Shown: one piece after another, positions 55,282-64,000 of the stretch
Numbering within the stretch: the stretch's first letter is position 1
How the letters are laid out: every line of letters begins with the position of its first letter
NCBI GenBank assembly: GCA_029204225.1
Contig: CM055097.1
Span: 41,272,028 to 41,336,027 of the forward strand
Source: Diphasiastrum complanatum
Lineage: Eukaryota > Streptophyta > Lycopodiopsida > Lycopodiales > Lycopodiaceae
Direction: 5' to 3'
Length of the DNA stretch: 64,000 nucleotides
Notes under the pieces: model-generated
What the model was told of the DNA's origin: nothing
Databases searched by the model: none
What the model saw: the letters and a program-made list of their open reading frames with translations, nothing else
Made by a program: the position numbers and the translations under genes

Positions 55282-57000
55282 CACAGTTGTGCTACTTCTG
55301 CAAGAATTACTGATTGACATGTGTTATGTGAGTCTGAATATGTGTTTGTAAGTCCGTAACCTATGTCGTTTTGTGATTATGTTCTTTTAGTTTGCTCATC
55401 TTTTTACTTTTCTTTTTACACCCTTTTACGTTATGTTTTTGTTTTCTTGCAAGTTTGTCAATCAAAGAATATTTAAAGTACTCAGGCGTAACTTTCAGCT
55501 TCTATTCCAAAACATTCAATTGTTGTATAGAGTTGAAAAGATCACAAAACAACACTACCTTGTGCACCGCCATTATCACCATACTCCATCAAATATTATG
55601 TACTGGTGTGTGGCCAACACAAATTATCTTCACAAGCGATGTTGTGTAACCCCAAAGCACAAGTCAAATGTGAGGAAAAATCACTACTCAGAAGACACAA
55701 GCCAGAGACTACTCACACATGCTTCCACGTAGTATTTTTTTTCATGAGTGGACTCCCAAGAAACAACATACAAGTTGGAGAAAAGCAGTTAAGAGACTTC
55801 ACAACAAATGTTCTATTTGGCAATCAATGGAGCACATTATCTAGCTGCCAATATTATCCAACAAAGGATCCATCTTTCCAACAAGATGGAATGTTCACAA
55901 AAACCACAACCACCTTCAATAAGTAGTTGGTTTTACGTAAGCAATACAAAATCCACGCTTTTCCAGTTATATATCCATGCCAACTACTTCAACAAGCTCA
56001 AAAGTTGCAATGACGAAGAAATCCCGAATCCATCAGTGATGGAACTATAGATACACAACCCCAAAGACAAATGTCATTTTCAACGACAAACAATGATGAC
56101 TCTTTGGAAAATTGTACGTTGAGCATTGGTTATGAACATGTATAAAAAGACACACAAGATCCCTGTCATCCCTTGTCCACACCCATTCCTTCCCCCATGT
56201 TCCACCATATAATTTTTCTTGAAGCTTCATCTCACTTTTCTCATCCATGCATCAAGTCCTCATTTCCACCTGATTGATCATTCTGAACTTGCTCTAGTTC
56301 TCACTTGAAGCACTTCGTGGAGCAGACAAGTCTACAATATCTGTAGCATACAAACGATGCCAATTTAGAACTCCCGCCGAGCCAAGACAAGCATATTATC
56401 AAAAGGACCTTGGAGATTTTTTACAAAACAACAAGTGGTGTTTTCGCAATTAAAGAAATTGGCAAGTTATTCACTTGTTGACTATTCAAAGGGCACTACT
56501 TTATGCAACAAAAAAAAAAAAAAAAAAAGACAAGGGCGATCGTTCAAGCCTCTATTCCAAGCAGTCCTTCATGGAGCTCTCAACGGTACAATTAAGCTAC
56601 AATGCGACAATCATAGTTCTGCCAACATTATGTTTTCAAGAAACTATGAGCAACAACCTTTGATCTATTCGTTCACCTCCACCACCCCCATATCTGACTC
56701 ACATCTTGCCACTTACCCTCACCTTCATCTCATTACCGTTCATTCTCACCTTGTGTGTTGTTCAACAACCCAAGCTCTTGTACATCATCCATTGAATCAT
56801 CAGCATGAGCAACTGGAAATACAAACCATCAAAGAGCCAAATCTCTGGAGACACTCATCCTTCTTCAAAGCTTCATCTCCTACAGAGCAGCACTTCACAA
56901 ATAGTTCCATATCTACAAGCGACACTAACTTTGACTCCTCCCACACCATAAGGAGTGGGATTCTTTTTATTACCATTGGCGTGGGACCGCCAATCAAATA
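55282..57000 (+). other. Gy 3' interior without pol
   Basis: About 1.7 kb between gag and the purine tract. No protease, RT, RNase H or integrase motif is seen in any frame. Open frames at 55606-55926 and 56435-57001 (188 codons, His/Ser/Thr-rich, includes a poly-Lys run from an A homopolymer at about 56509-56528) are unrecognised and may be chance. Confidence 0.5.
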
Positions 57001-57013
57001 AGGAGGGGGATAA
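57001..57013 (+). promoter_or_regulatory. Gy polypurine tract
   Basis: AGGAGGGGGATAA immediately before the TGTTAGC of the 3' LTR. Confidence 0.8.
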
Positions 57014-57910
57014 TGTTAGCAACAAAGTAAAATCAAAGTAAAATAAAACACTGTGGCATGTGTATTGTAAGTCCACTATGAGTACTTGTTAATAAACTCC
57101 TACCATGGCATGTGTGTTATAAGTCCATGGGTAGAAACTTAATTAAATTCTAAACTTCTAAGTTAGAAAACTTAACTTAGAGAAGTTAAACTTAGAAACT
57201 TAAGCTTATAAAATAGAAGATTCTAAGTTATCTTGAGTTCTAAGTTTAGAGTCTTAGGTTTTCTAAGTTAAAAGTGGAGAATTTAAGAAGTCTTAGAATT
57301 GCAAGTTTTAGAAATTAATTCCATAAGTTAGTAGGAGCTTATGGAAGGCCCTTCTTGCTATAAGAAGAGAGGAATTTCCCTTGTAAAATAACACTTTGAG
57401 ATTATGTTGAATTGCTCTCTAGAAATTATCATTCTCTTTCTTTGTGTTTCCATTGGAAGGTGCATAGTTGAGGGAAGGTGCTAGGGCCTCCGCTTGCCTC
57501 CTTTCATTGGTTTTACTTGTGGCATGCTTTTATTTGCTTATTGTTTAGTATTAGCCGCAAGTCATATTTTCTAACCCCTTTTGGGTGTTAAGTAGGATTT
57601 AGTCCTCTTGCTAGTTGGGAAGCCTTAGCAAGATTTTATTCGTTGATCCTTGCTAGTTGGATAAGCCTTAGCAAGTTTATTTTGTTTATTGGACATTGGC
57701 TAGTTGGGCACCGCCTTAGCCACACCTTAGTTAGTTTTATTTTCGTTCCGAGCACCAATTGGGAAAGCCTTGGTGGTCCCTCCTTGTTTATGTTTTATTC
57801 ACATTTGAAAGCTTGTAGAACTTAGAAGGTGGACGACCGATCTACCACTATACTACGCATGAACCCCTCATTAGACCTAGCCACCGTAGAAAGTAGAAAT
57901 ACTTCCAACA
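57014..57910 (+). mobile_element. Gy 3' LTR
   Basis: 897 bp, same termini and internal words as the 5' LTR. It is followed by the GTCGA target duplication. Differences from the 5' LTR include short insertions near 57079, 57398 and 57660. Confidence 0.95.
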
Positions 57911-57915
57911 GTCGA

Positions 57916-58114
57916 CCCATGTGCTTGCACTGCCACAAGTTCAAAGTTAGAGATGAGAACAATTTAGAGGTCAGAAGAGAGACATCAGGCCTAGCAGGTC
58001 TAAGATACCCGGAAAACCTCTAGGTAGTTATATTTCTAAAGGTCTGAAATTTTTTTAACAATTGGGGTCCTTAGTATTCGTGTATGGTCCAAACATGAGA
58101 ATGGCAACCTCCCT
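57916..58114. other. right flank of Gy before copia P copy 2
   Basis: Resumes the sequence interrupted at 42309. It contains a short unrecognised reading (CLHCHKFKVRDENNLEVRRE) and then AT-rich sequence leading into the LTR. Confidence 0.35.
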
Positions 58115-58785
58115 CTAGGATCTAAAATATCATACACCATTACTTCGGATATGATCATTACCATCTTGTTGGGGCTGAAGATACACCACCGCCAAAGGAT
58201 TATATCCATGCTCGGCGTAGAATGGTTGGAAGAAATCCTTAGTTCACCAGAGCCTTGCATCCTACCAATGGTGGATCTTGCAAGGACGCGGGATGTCATA
58301 GTTTTAATACTATTCTAGAAGAACCAGTATGGATAGTAGTGTCACACTGTTCGAGAGGATGATCGTAGTATTGTACCAAGACCAAGATGACTGAAGCAGA
58401 ATCTACCCTCTTTCTACCATACTTCTGGAAGCCTGAAAACTTCCATTGGTTGGAGGAGCACAGAGCGATCAAACGAGACACCAGGGTTGTAAGCAGTTGT
58501 CCTCGGTCCCTACCGCAAGGGCATTGTGGGCCCTTCCCCTTTTAGGGCTTTTTTATGAAACCAACCCCATGTCCAAAAAACCCCTAACAATGCCTGATCG
58601 CGAAATGAAGTAGTAGCTTTCCCAAACAGATTGGCTCCATCTGAGCTCATATAAGTGAATCACGACTAGCTTCGACTTTGAAGTGGTTGAAGTCTTCAAC
58701 TTCTTCGAATTCCAAGATCCACATCAGTGATAACAGAGCTACTTGGAGAACCGAAGTCGTGGAAGTCGACATCAAATTTACAACA
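58115..58785 (+). mobile_element. copia P LTR, copy 2
   Basis: Matches 39307-39967. Its true left end may lie somewhat further left, since copy 1 is truncated there. Ends TTTACAACA one base before the PBS. Confidence 0.8.
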
Positions 58786-58786
58786 A

Positions 58787-60525
58787 TGGTATCAGAGCCC
58801 GGTTCGCTTCTATCAGAGCCTTGTCACTGAGACTATGACTTCCATTAGCAACATCCAATCGAAGATTTGCAAAATACTTGAAGCAGACGGGTCAACTTTC
58901 TTGGCCTAGAAGGTAAAGACTTCACTCATACTCAGAGGGGAAGCACTATGGCCATGGGTTGACAGCACCGAAGAGATGCCAGCCAGCAAAAACAAGGAAC
59001 TTTGAGAGTGGAAGGAGAAGAACGACAAAGCAATAGCTGTCATCTCCTCTTCCATCGAAGACAACATTACCCTCGACCTTGCATCAATCTCCAATGCTAG
59101 AGAGATGATGCACTCACAAGCTGATTTCAGACCAAGTCACGAAATCAAACTGTTTTTCTAGAAGATCAGCTCACCTATCTTAGATGAAATGGTAATGATC
59201 TCACCAGCTTCATTAGAAAAATGAAGAACCTATTCCTGTCATTACACAATGTTGGAACATAGCATGCAGTCTCACAAGAGAAGCAACTTAGCTACCTGCT
59301 ATCTTCCCTACCAAGATCTTTCCAGACTACTAGAACCCTGCTAGCTAAAGATCCTATCATGACCTTCGACAAAGCAGTCATCGACATCAAGGAAGAAGTC
59401 GAAGCTAGAGAGCACTATGATGACAAAATCGAATCTGACCAAGCTCTCTACAACAACAAAGACCAATCAAAGAAGAAGGCTTATCCTAAGAGAGAGTCAA
59501 CAAGAAGGTAGGACCAAAGTCAGCAGAAAGAGGGAGATCAAGAAGGCAGATTGAAAGGAAGGAGCAAGCAGCAAGGCAATGACAAAAAGACATGCAACAG
59601 ACGTAGATGTGATGACCACATAGTGGACACATGCTGGTTGAATCCAAAATTCAAGTGCATACATTGTCACAAGAAGGGACATGCAGCCATGGATTGCTAT
59701 CAGAATACAAGGAACAAGAAAACACGGAGCAGAAAAGAGAGTTCCAATAGCAGATCACATGTAGAGAAACCAGAATCCTCCAAGATGGCTGAAGAACGAG
59801 CAAGCAAAAACTCAACTGCTTATTTGTGCACTGATGTATGTGCTACATCCTCAACCACGTTTCAAGAAGTCGTTCTTGATTCAGGTGCACCATCAATTTT
59901 GTTACAACCAGACTAATCATTGCTGACTTTGGACAATCTGATTCCTCCAGATACATAATTCTTCGAGATGGATCAAGACATGAAGTGAGTGGAACTTGAG
60001 TGCTATGGCTCAACACCACTAGCAAAGATCAAAGATTGGACAATGTCCTATATGTGCCCACATTGCAGAAGGATCTATTATCAGTTGCAAGGATAGCAGA
60101 TGCAGACATGCAGGTGGTATTCACCAAAGGTATGCCTACCGACAGAGTAGGCTCATCAAGTTTATGAGTTGATGGATGTTCTATGGCATAGGAGACTGTG
60201 TCATATGAACCAATGGCTTTGTACAAAGTAAGCTAGCATGGAGCAATCATAGGAGTTAGCATCAAAGATGCAACCAGTTCAACATCCTGTGATGCATGCA
60301 TCAAAGGCAAGATGTCACGTACACCCTTCATCAAGGATTATTTCAGAGCAAAAGAGCTCTTGGAATTGGTACACTCTGACATCTGTGGACCCTGTGACGT
60401 ACTCTCTATGGGAGAATCAAGATATTACATCACCTTCATCGATGATTTTAGTAAGTTTGCTATTGTTTACTTCATCTACAACAAATCTGAAGCTCTTCTG
60501 TACAAGTCGAGACATCCTTCATAGG
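58787..60525 (+). pseudogene. copia P PBS, gag, protease and integrase start, copy 2
   Basis: PBS TGGTATCAGAGCC at 58787-58799, then gag with several stops (MTSISNIQSKICKILEADGS). From 59551 the frame is open: CNRRRCDDHIVDTCW and a perfect knuckle CIHCHKKGHAAMDC, a Ser/Lys/Glu linker, and the protease motif VVLDSGAPSI with DSG kept. After stops, a pre-integrase segment (LWHRRLCHMNQ, GKMSRTPFI-like in changing frames), then 60312-60524 KDYFRAKELLELVHSDICG, GESRYYITFIDDFSKFAIVY, the first part of the integrase core. It breaks off at 60525, so two of the three catalytic acids are missing. Confidence 0.85.
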
Positions 60526-60539
60526 AAGAGAACAACCTA

Positions 60540-61520
60540 TACACCACTGGTGCTCTCAGCCTGACCGTTGGCTTGCAGGTGGTAGGGTGTGCTCTTCTGG
60601 TGCTTGATCGTCAACTGATTGGTCAAGGATTTGATAGTTTTGTTCAAAAAATGGGTACCCCTGTCAGAGATTAGTTCTCTAGGTGTACCTATCAATTATT
60701 CTAGCAAGAACCATGCAGTTTTCTTTGCATTGTCTTTGGCTACAGCCCGTGCCTCGGCCCACTTTGTGAAGTAGTTAGTGGTTACTATAATATAATGTTT
60801 TCTGCTAGATGAAGCTGGGTGTATTGGTCCAACAAAGTCGATGCCCCATCTTTCTTTCTGCCATTTCTTCTAGGACTTGGTCTATGAACGACAATGGATA
60901 GTTGTCCTTCTTAGTCTATTTGTTCAACCTCTTATAATCCACACACATGCGAATGCATGTGGAGTTCTTCTTGTGCAAAAATAACCATTGGGGAACACCA
61001 CTTGGTGTTCTCTACTGGAAATATTAGTCTAGCAGTTCGAAGTCTCTCAAGTTCAGTGTAGACTCCTTCCTTTAAGTGGTGGGATAGCCGGCGTTGTTTT
61101 TGTCATACAAGTTTGGCTCCCTCCTTCAATGATATTGTGTGTGTCACTATATCAGGTGGAATCTTTTTCAAATTTGAGTAGTCCCAGACCAAAAATATGC
61201 TGGTACTTTTTACACAACCGTTCGTACTCTTCTCTTTCTACAATGCCTAGGGAAGCACCTATTTTGATATTCTTGGGCTCTTCTACGGTTCCTAGGTTTA
61301 TCAGGCAAATATCGGCATCCCAAACTTTGGGAGGCCGCTCTTCTAGAGTGTTCCACTCTATATCCAGTACTAATCTCAGGTTGGGTTCATCTTCACTCGT
61401 AGTGGACCCATCATCGTCCTCACTACTCGTGAACTCCTCCCACTCGGACGAAGATATGGGTGCTCTTTCTGACTGAGGCACCACACAGTGGTGTGTGATG
61501 ATTCCACAAGAGTCGTGCAC
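60540..61520 (-). pseudogene. Ty3/gypsy polyprotein relic with RT fused to integrase
   Basis: Minus strand. 61520-61152: acidic linker (SSSEWEEFTSSEDDDG) and the conserved pre-RT segment EEPKNIKIGASLGIVEREEY. Then degraded RT start (HHLKEGVYTELERLRTA, IRMCVDYKRLNK, TKKDNYPLSFIDQVLEEMA), which runs at about 60855 into the integrase core RWGIDFVGPIHPASS, HYIIVTTNYFTKWAEA, RELISDRGTHFLNKT and QANGQAEST. The DDE residues of integrase are present. The RT catalytic core, RNase H and integrase zinc domain are deleted. The pre-RT segment suggests the Tat/Athila group; this is from memory of the families. Confidence 0.85.
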
Positions 61521-62385
61521 TTAGCCGACTCATTATCCATAGAATGAAATTTGAGGTTGTTTCGATCTAAGGACCATACACACCCCTATTAGATATGATG
61601 AGGGCCTCTTACGTCAAGATGATAGAATTTTTAGTTAGATTGTAAAAGCTCTTATGCATTAGAGGAGTTCTAAATCCAAAAAAGATCCTTTGTAAAGATT
61701 CTTTTTATATTTTTTTTCAAATTTTTCTTACACATGGACCAATCAAAACACTCAAATTTGAAATCTACGTAACGTAACTTTTTAAGTCCACATTTTGATT
61801 CCATACTAAAAATGTCATAACTTTTTAGTGGTAAGTCCAACTTTAGCAAAGTTTGGTGCATTGGAAAGCGCTCAACAAGGGCTTTCCAATGATATGTTAC
61901 ATGACATACTTTTGAGATATGATTAAAATGTTATAGCAAGTCAAATGTATTAGTGCTATAATATTTTAATAATATAAAAGACATCTTGCACGAATTCTTA
62001 AAGGGTCTTTTCGGAGCTCAAAACTTCCATAATGATACTCCTTACTCGAAACATATTACTAGAAGTAGTTGTAGTACAACAATTAGGACAATTGCCTCCC
62101 AAACACTAGAGACCCAACATTGATTGACTAAAAGCTTAGACTTGCCAAAGACTATTATCACATAGAAAGAACCATGGATGAGGGCCTGATGTACGAGCAT
62201 TTTGGATACATAGGTGTATAAGCGGTATACCAACCACCTAGTAGAACAAATGTCAATTATAGGAATTTCAGATCATGGCTATTCGGTATTGTAGAGGATG
62301 GTGCAGTAACAAATGACCACATATGCCAATCCCTACACTTACAAGTAGTCCCAACGAATAGAATATTGAAGGAGATATTTAACCC
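61521..62385. other. unassigned AT-rich stretch
   Basis: No recognised gene or LTR end. Short minus-strand frames at 61861-61670 and 62233-62042 are unconvincing. Confidence 0.35.
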
Positions 62386-63620
62386 ATGGACGATGAACTA
62401 AAAACATCAAATTATAATGGGAATGATGGGATGTTGAGTACTGCCTTAATCCAAAACATACATGATCCTCTCACTGATGGAATAGATCGACCCACTAATG
62501 TGACTAGCGAGTCATCAATAAGTGGATGGAGTAGACTATTTTTCGATCAGCTAAGTACATCGTTTGACATGAGCCCATATCAACCCATTAATGATGATGA
62601 GAGCTTAGGATCTTTTGATGACATACTAGACAAGTACCCTCAGGAGGGATCCCATGAGACTACTACTTTGTATTTGGCAGATCCTATATATGATCATAAG
62701 ATGCCTCCTCTAGAATTAGAGGATGAAGAGATGATCTGTGTGCCTGATAGGTCAATAGATATGCCCCAAATGGTGACCAAAGAGGACCTTGGTGAGACCA
62801 TCAACACATTTTTAAAAATCTTTGATTAGGATGTGGTTGAAAAAAATGATATTACTCCAACGGACCTAGACTCCGAGGAAAAACACGTCATAATAGAAGA
62901 TCTCTTGATCAAACCATAGATTGAACCACAACCGACTGAGCACCCTCAATTGGATCTAGACGGATTCTCATATGCAAAGCTAGATTTAGCTATAGAAATT
63001 TCATTGTGTGAGACCAGTCTATCACCTAGAGAACCAACCCAACTGTAGATAGTGGAAGGAGTGCAGTAAGAGATCCATTTCCCCTACCCTTGAAAACCAC
63101 TGCAACTCGAGTGCACTCACCACAAGGACACACAATGCCAACTCTTCTTGAGGATCAAGAAGATAGTACTGCCAATTTGCAAATAGCAATAGCACTCTCA
63201 CTACTAGAGTGGGAAACACCTTCAGATATCCACAAAGATGACATCCCATTAAAAATAGATTTAGGGGAGTGCTCAACTCGATATGACAATGAAGGTGAGA
63301 AATCTAATCCGGTTGAGAGTTATAGTGATGAATCTGAGTGGGAGACTGTATCTAAAGATGAAATTGAGCCAGAGCCCGGTCAGGTGGCAGGTGATAGAGC
63401 AATAAGTGATGAAGAGATGGTTGGTGATGACACAGTGTCAGAATGGAAAACAATGAATGAAAGCGAGGTTGAGTTAGATCTAGATCTTGATCAAGTAGAT
63501 CATGATGATCATAACATGAATGAGAAAGTTTTAGTTGAAGCTAACAATCGAGCTCAAGCACCGATTGGTGCAAACACCTGACTCTATCTATCCATGTCAC
63601 ACTGGTGATGAAGAGAGTCA
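62386..63620 (+). pseudogene. acidic ORF with SEWE repeats upstream of gypsy gag
   Basis: Open at 62386-62829 (147 codons) and 63090-63581 (163 codons) with a broken stretch between. Very acidic. The second part contains the repeated motif LLEWETPSD, ESEWETVSKDE and VSEWKTMNESE; a related SSEWEEFTSSED is in the minus-strand gypsy linker at 61460-61430. It precedes a gypsy gag in the same orientation and may be an extra N-terminal region of the same element, as some plant gypsy elements have. Function unknown. Confidence 0.4.
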
Positions 63621-63774
63621 CTCAGCCAATAGTTGTTCTTGATGACACCGAGAGAGTCACTCAGCTCAAGCACCGACTAGTGCAAACACCTGACTCTATC
63701 TATCCATGTCACACTGGTGATGAGGAGAGTCACTCAGCCAATACTTGTTCTTCATGACACCGAGAGAGTACCTA
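63551..63774 (+). repeat. 112 bp tandem duplication
   Basis: AGCTCAAGCACCGATTGGTG starts at 63551 and a near copy at 63663. Copies differ by a few bases. 112 is not a multiple of three, so the duplication shifts any frame that crosses it. Confidence 0.9.
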
Positions 63775-64000
63775 GTATAGTAGGCTCCCAACCGTTATTC
63801 CACAAAAACAATGACGAAGATGCCCACAAGCATCTCGAAGATTTTGAGACACTAATGGTCATTAATGCGATTGTAAATCCTGCGCATATGATGATATTAT
63901 TTTTCACAACTCTGGTAGGAAAGGCTAGGCACTGGTACTATAATCTACCAAAGCTTCCATCACCACCTGGGAAAAATTGTTTGAACTCTTTTTAGCAAAG
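63717..64000 (+). pseudogene. gypsy gag N-terminal part, cut by the window end
   Basis: Reads QPLFHKNNDEDAHKHLEDFE, LMVINAIVNPAHMMILFFTT and LVGKARHWYYNLP, the start of a Retrotrans_gag domain. A frame change near 63950 follows: the next codons of the family (ASITTWEKLFELFLAK) are in another frame. It continues beyond the window. Confidence 0.75.

Larger units (their letters stand above)
42310..57910 (+). mobile_element. complete gypsy element Gy with TSD GTCGA
   Basis: LTRs of 884 bp (42310-43193) and 897 bp (57014-57910), both TGTTAGC...TTCCAACA, flanked by GTCGA at 42305-42309 and 57911-57915. PBS at 43194, leader repeats, gag in two parts (45149-45780 and 54830-55281), purine tract at 57001-57013. 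No protease, RT or integrase of its own was seen. The gap inside gag (about 45780-54825) holds a lectin-locus copy, about 4 kb of quiet sequence and a truncated minus-strand copia. The element therefore inserted as a unit, but its interior is chimeric. Confidence 0.9.

Overview
This is nuclear DNA from a land plant. The evidence is Ty1/copia and Ty3/gypsy retrotransposons with plant-type primer-binding sites (TGGTATCAGAG for the initiator-tRNA type, TTGGCGCCGTTG for gypsy), a CACTA transposase with introns, a secreted bulb-type (GNA-like) lectin gene, AT-rich unique sequence and many GA/CA/CT microsatellites. Nothing prokaryotic, no rRNA and no tRNA was recognised. I cannot place the species; a repeat-rich, large plant genome is the safest reading. 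The only plausibly intact host gene is the lectin at 16891-16355 on the minus strand. Almost everything else is transposon debris of several ages.

Layout. 1-3845: a copia gag-protease relic, a GACGTC-rich palindromic block, a copia element whose pol is largely replaced by unrelated sequence, an intact RNase H end and its 3' LTR. 4490-6045: a decayed CACTA (TNP2) transposase with detectable introns. 6031-14996: a minus-strand gypsy element (called G1) with gag relics, a G-rich minisatellite and a 0.9 kb purine-rich block. Its right LTR is split by a copia element (copia A, 10752-14291), and the 5' LTR of copia A is split by a third copia derivative (10780-12022); both insertions have recognisable target duplications. 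15000-18262: microsatellite block, second GACGTC block, lectin gene and a palindrome-dense fold-back block. 18975-22576: copia and gypsy fragments and LTRs. 22650-23660: a minisatellite with a 24 bp core unit.

24398-29103: a gag-only copia element (copia T) with two LTRs; the second LTR is followed by a second PBS and leader, so it is a tandem shared-LTR structure. 29104-39298: a patchwork of orphan coding fragments, gypsy gag and several copia remnants. 39307-60525: two same-orientation copies of another copia family (copia P), separated by a complete gypsy element (Gy, 42310-57910) with 884 and 897 bp LTRs and a perfect GTCGA target duplication. Gy has gag but no recognisable pol, carries a 448 bp higher-order repeat in its leader, and contains a broken second copy of the lectin locus and a truncated minus-strand copia. 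60540-61520: a minus-strand gypsy polyprotein in which RT is fused directly to integrase by deletion. 62386-64000: an acidic ORF and the start of a gypsy gag cut by the window edge.

The elements do not form a functional pathway. The recurring themes are gag-only or pol-deleted elements, tandem LTR-internal-LTR-internal arrays, tandem repeats inside retrotransposon leaders, and two copies of a lectin segment, one inside a retrotransposon.
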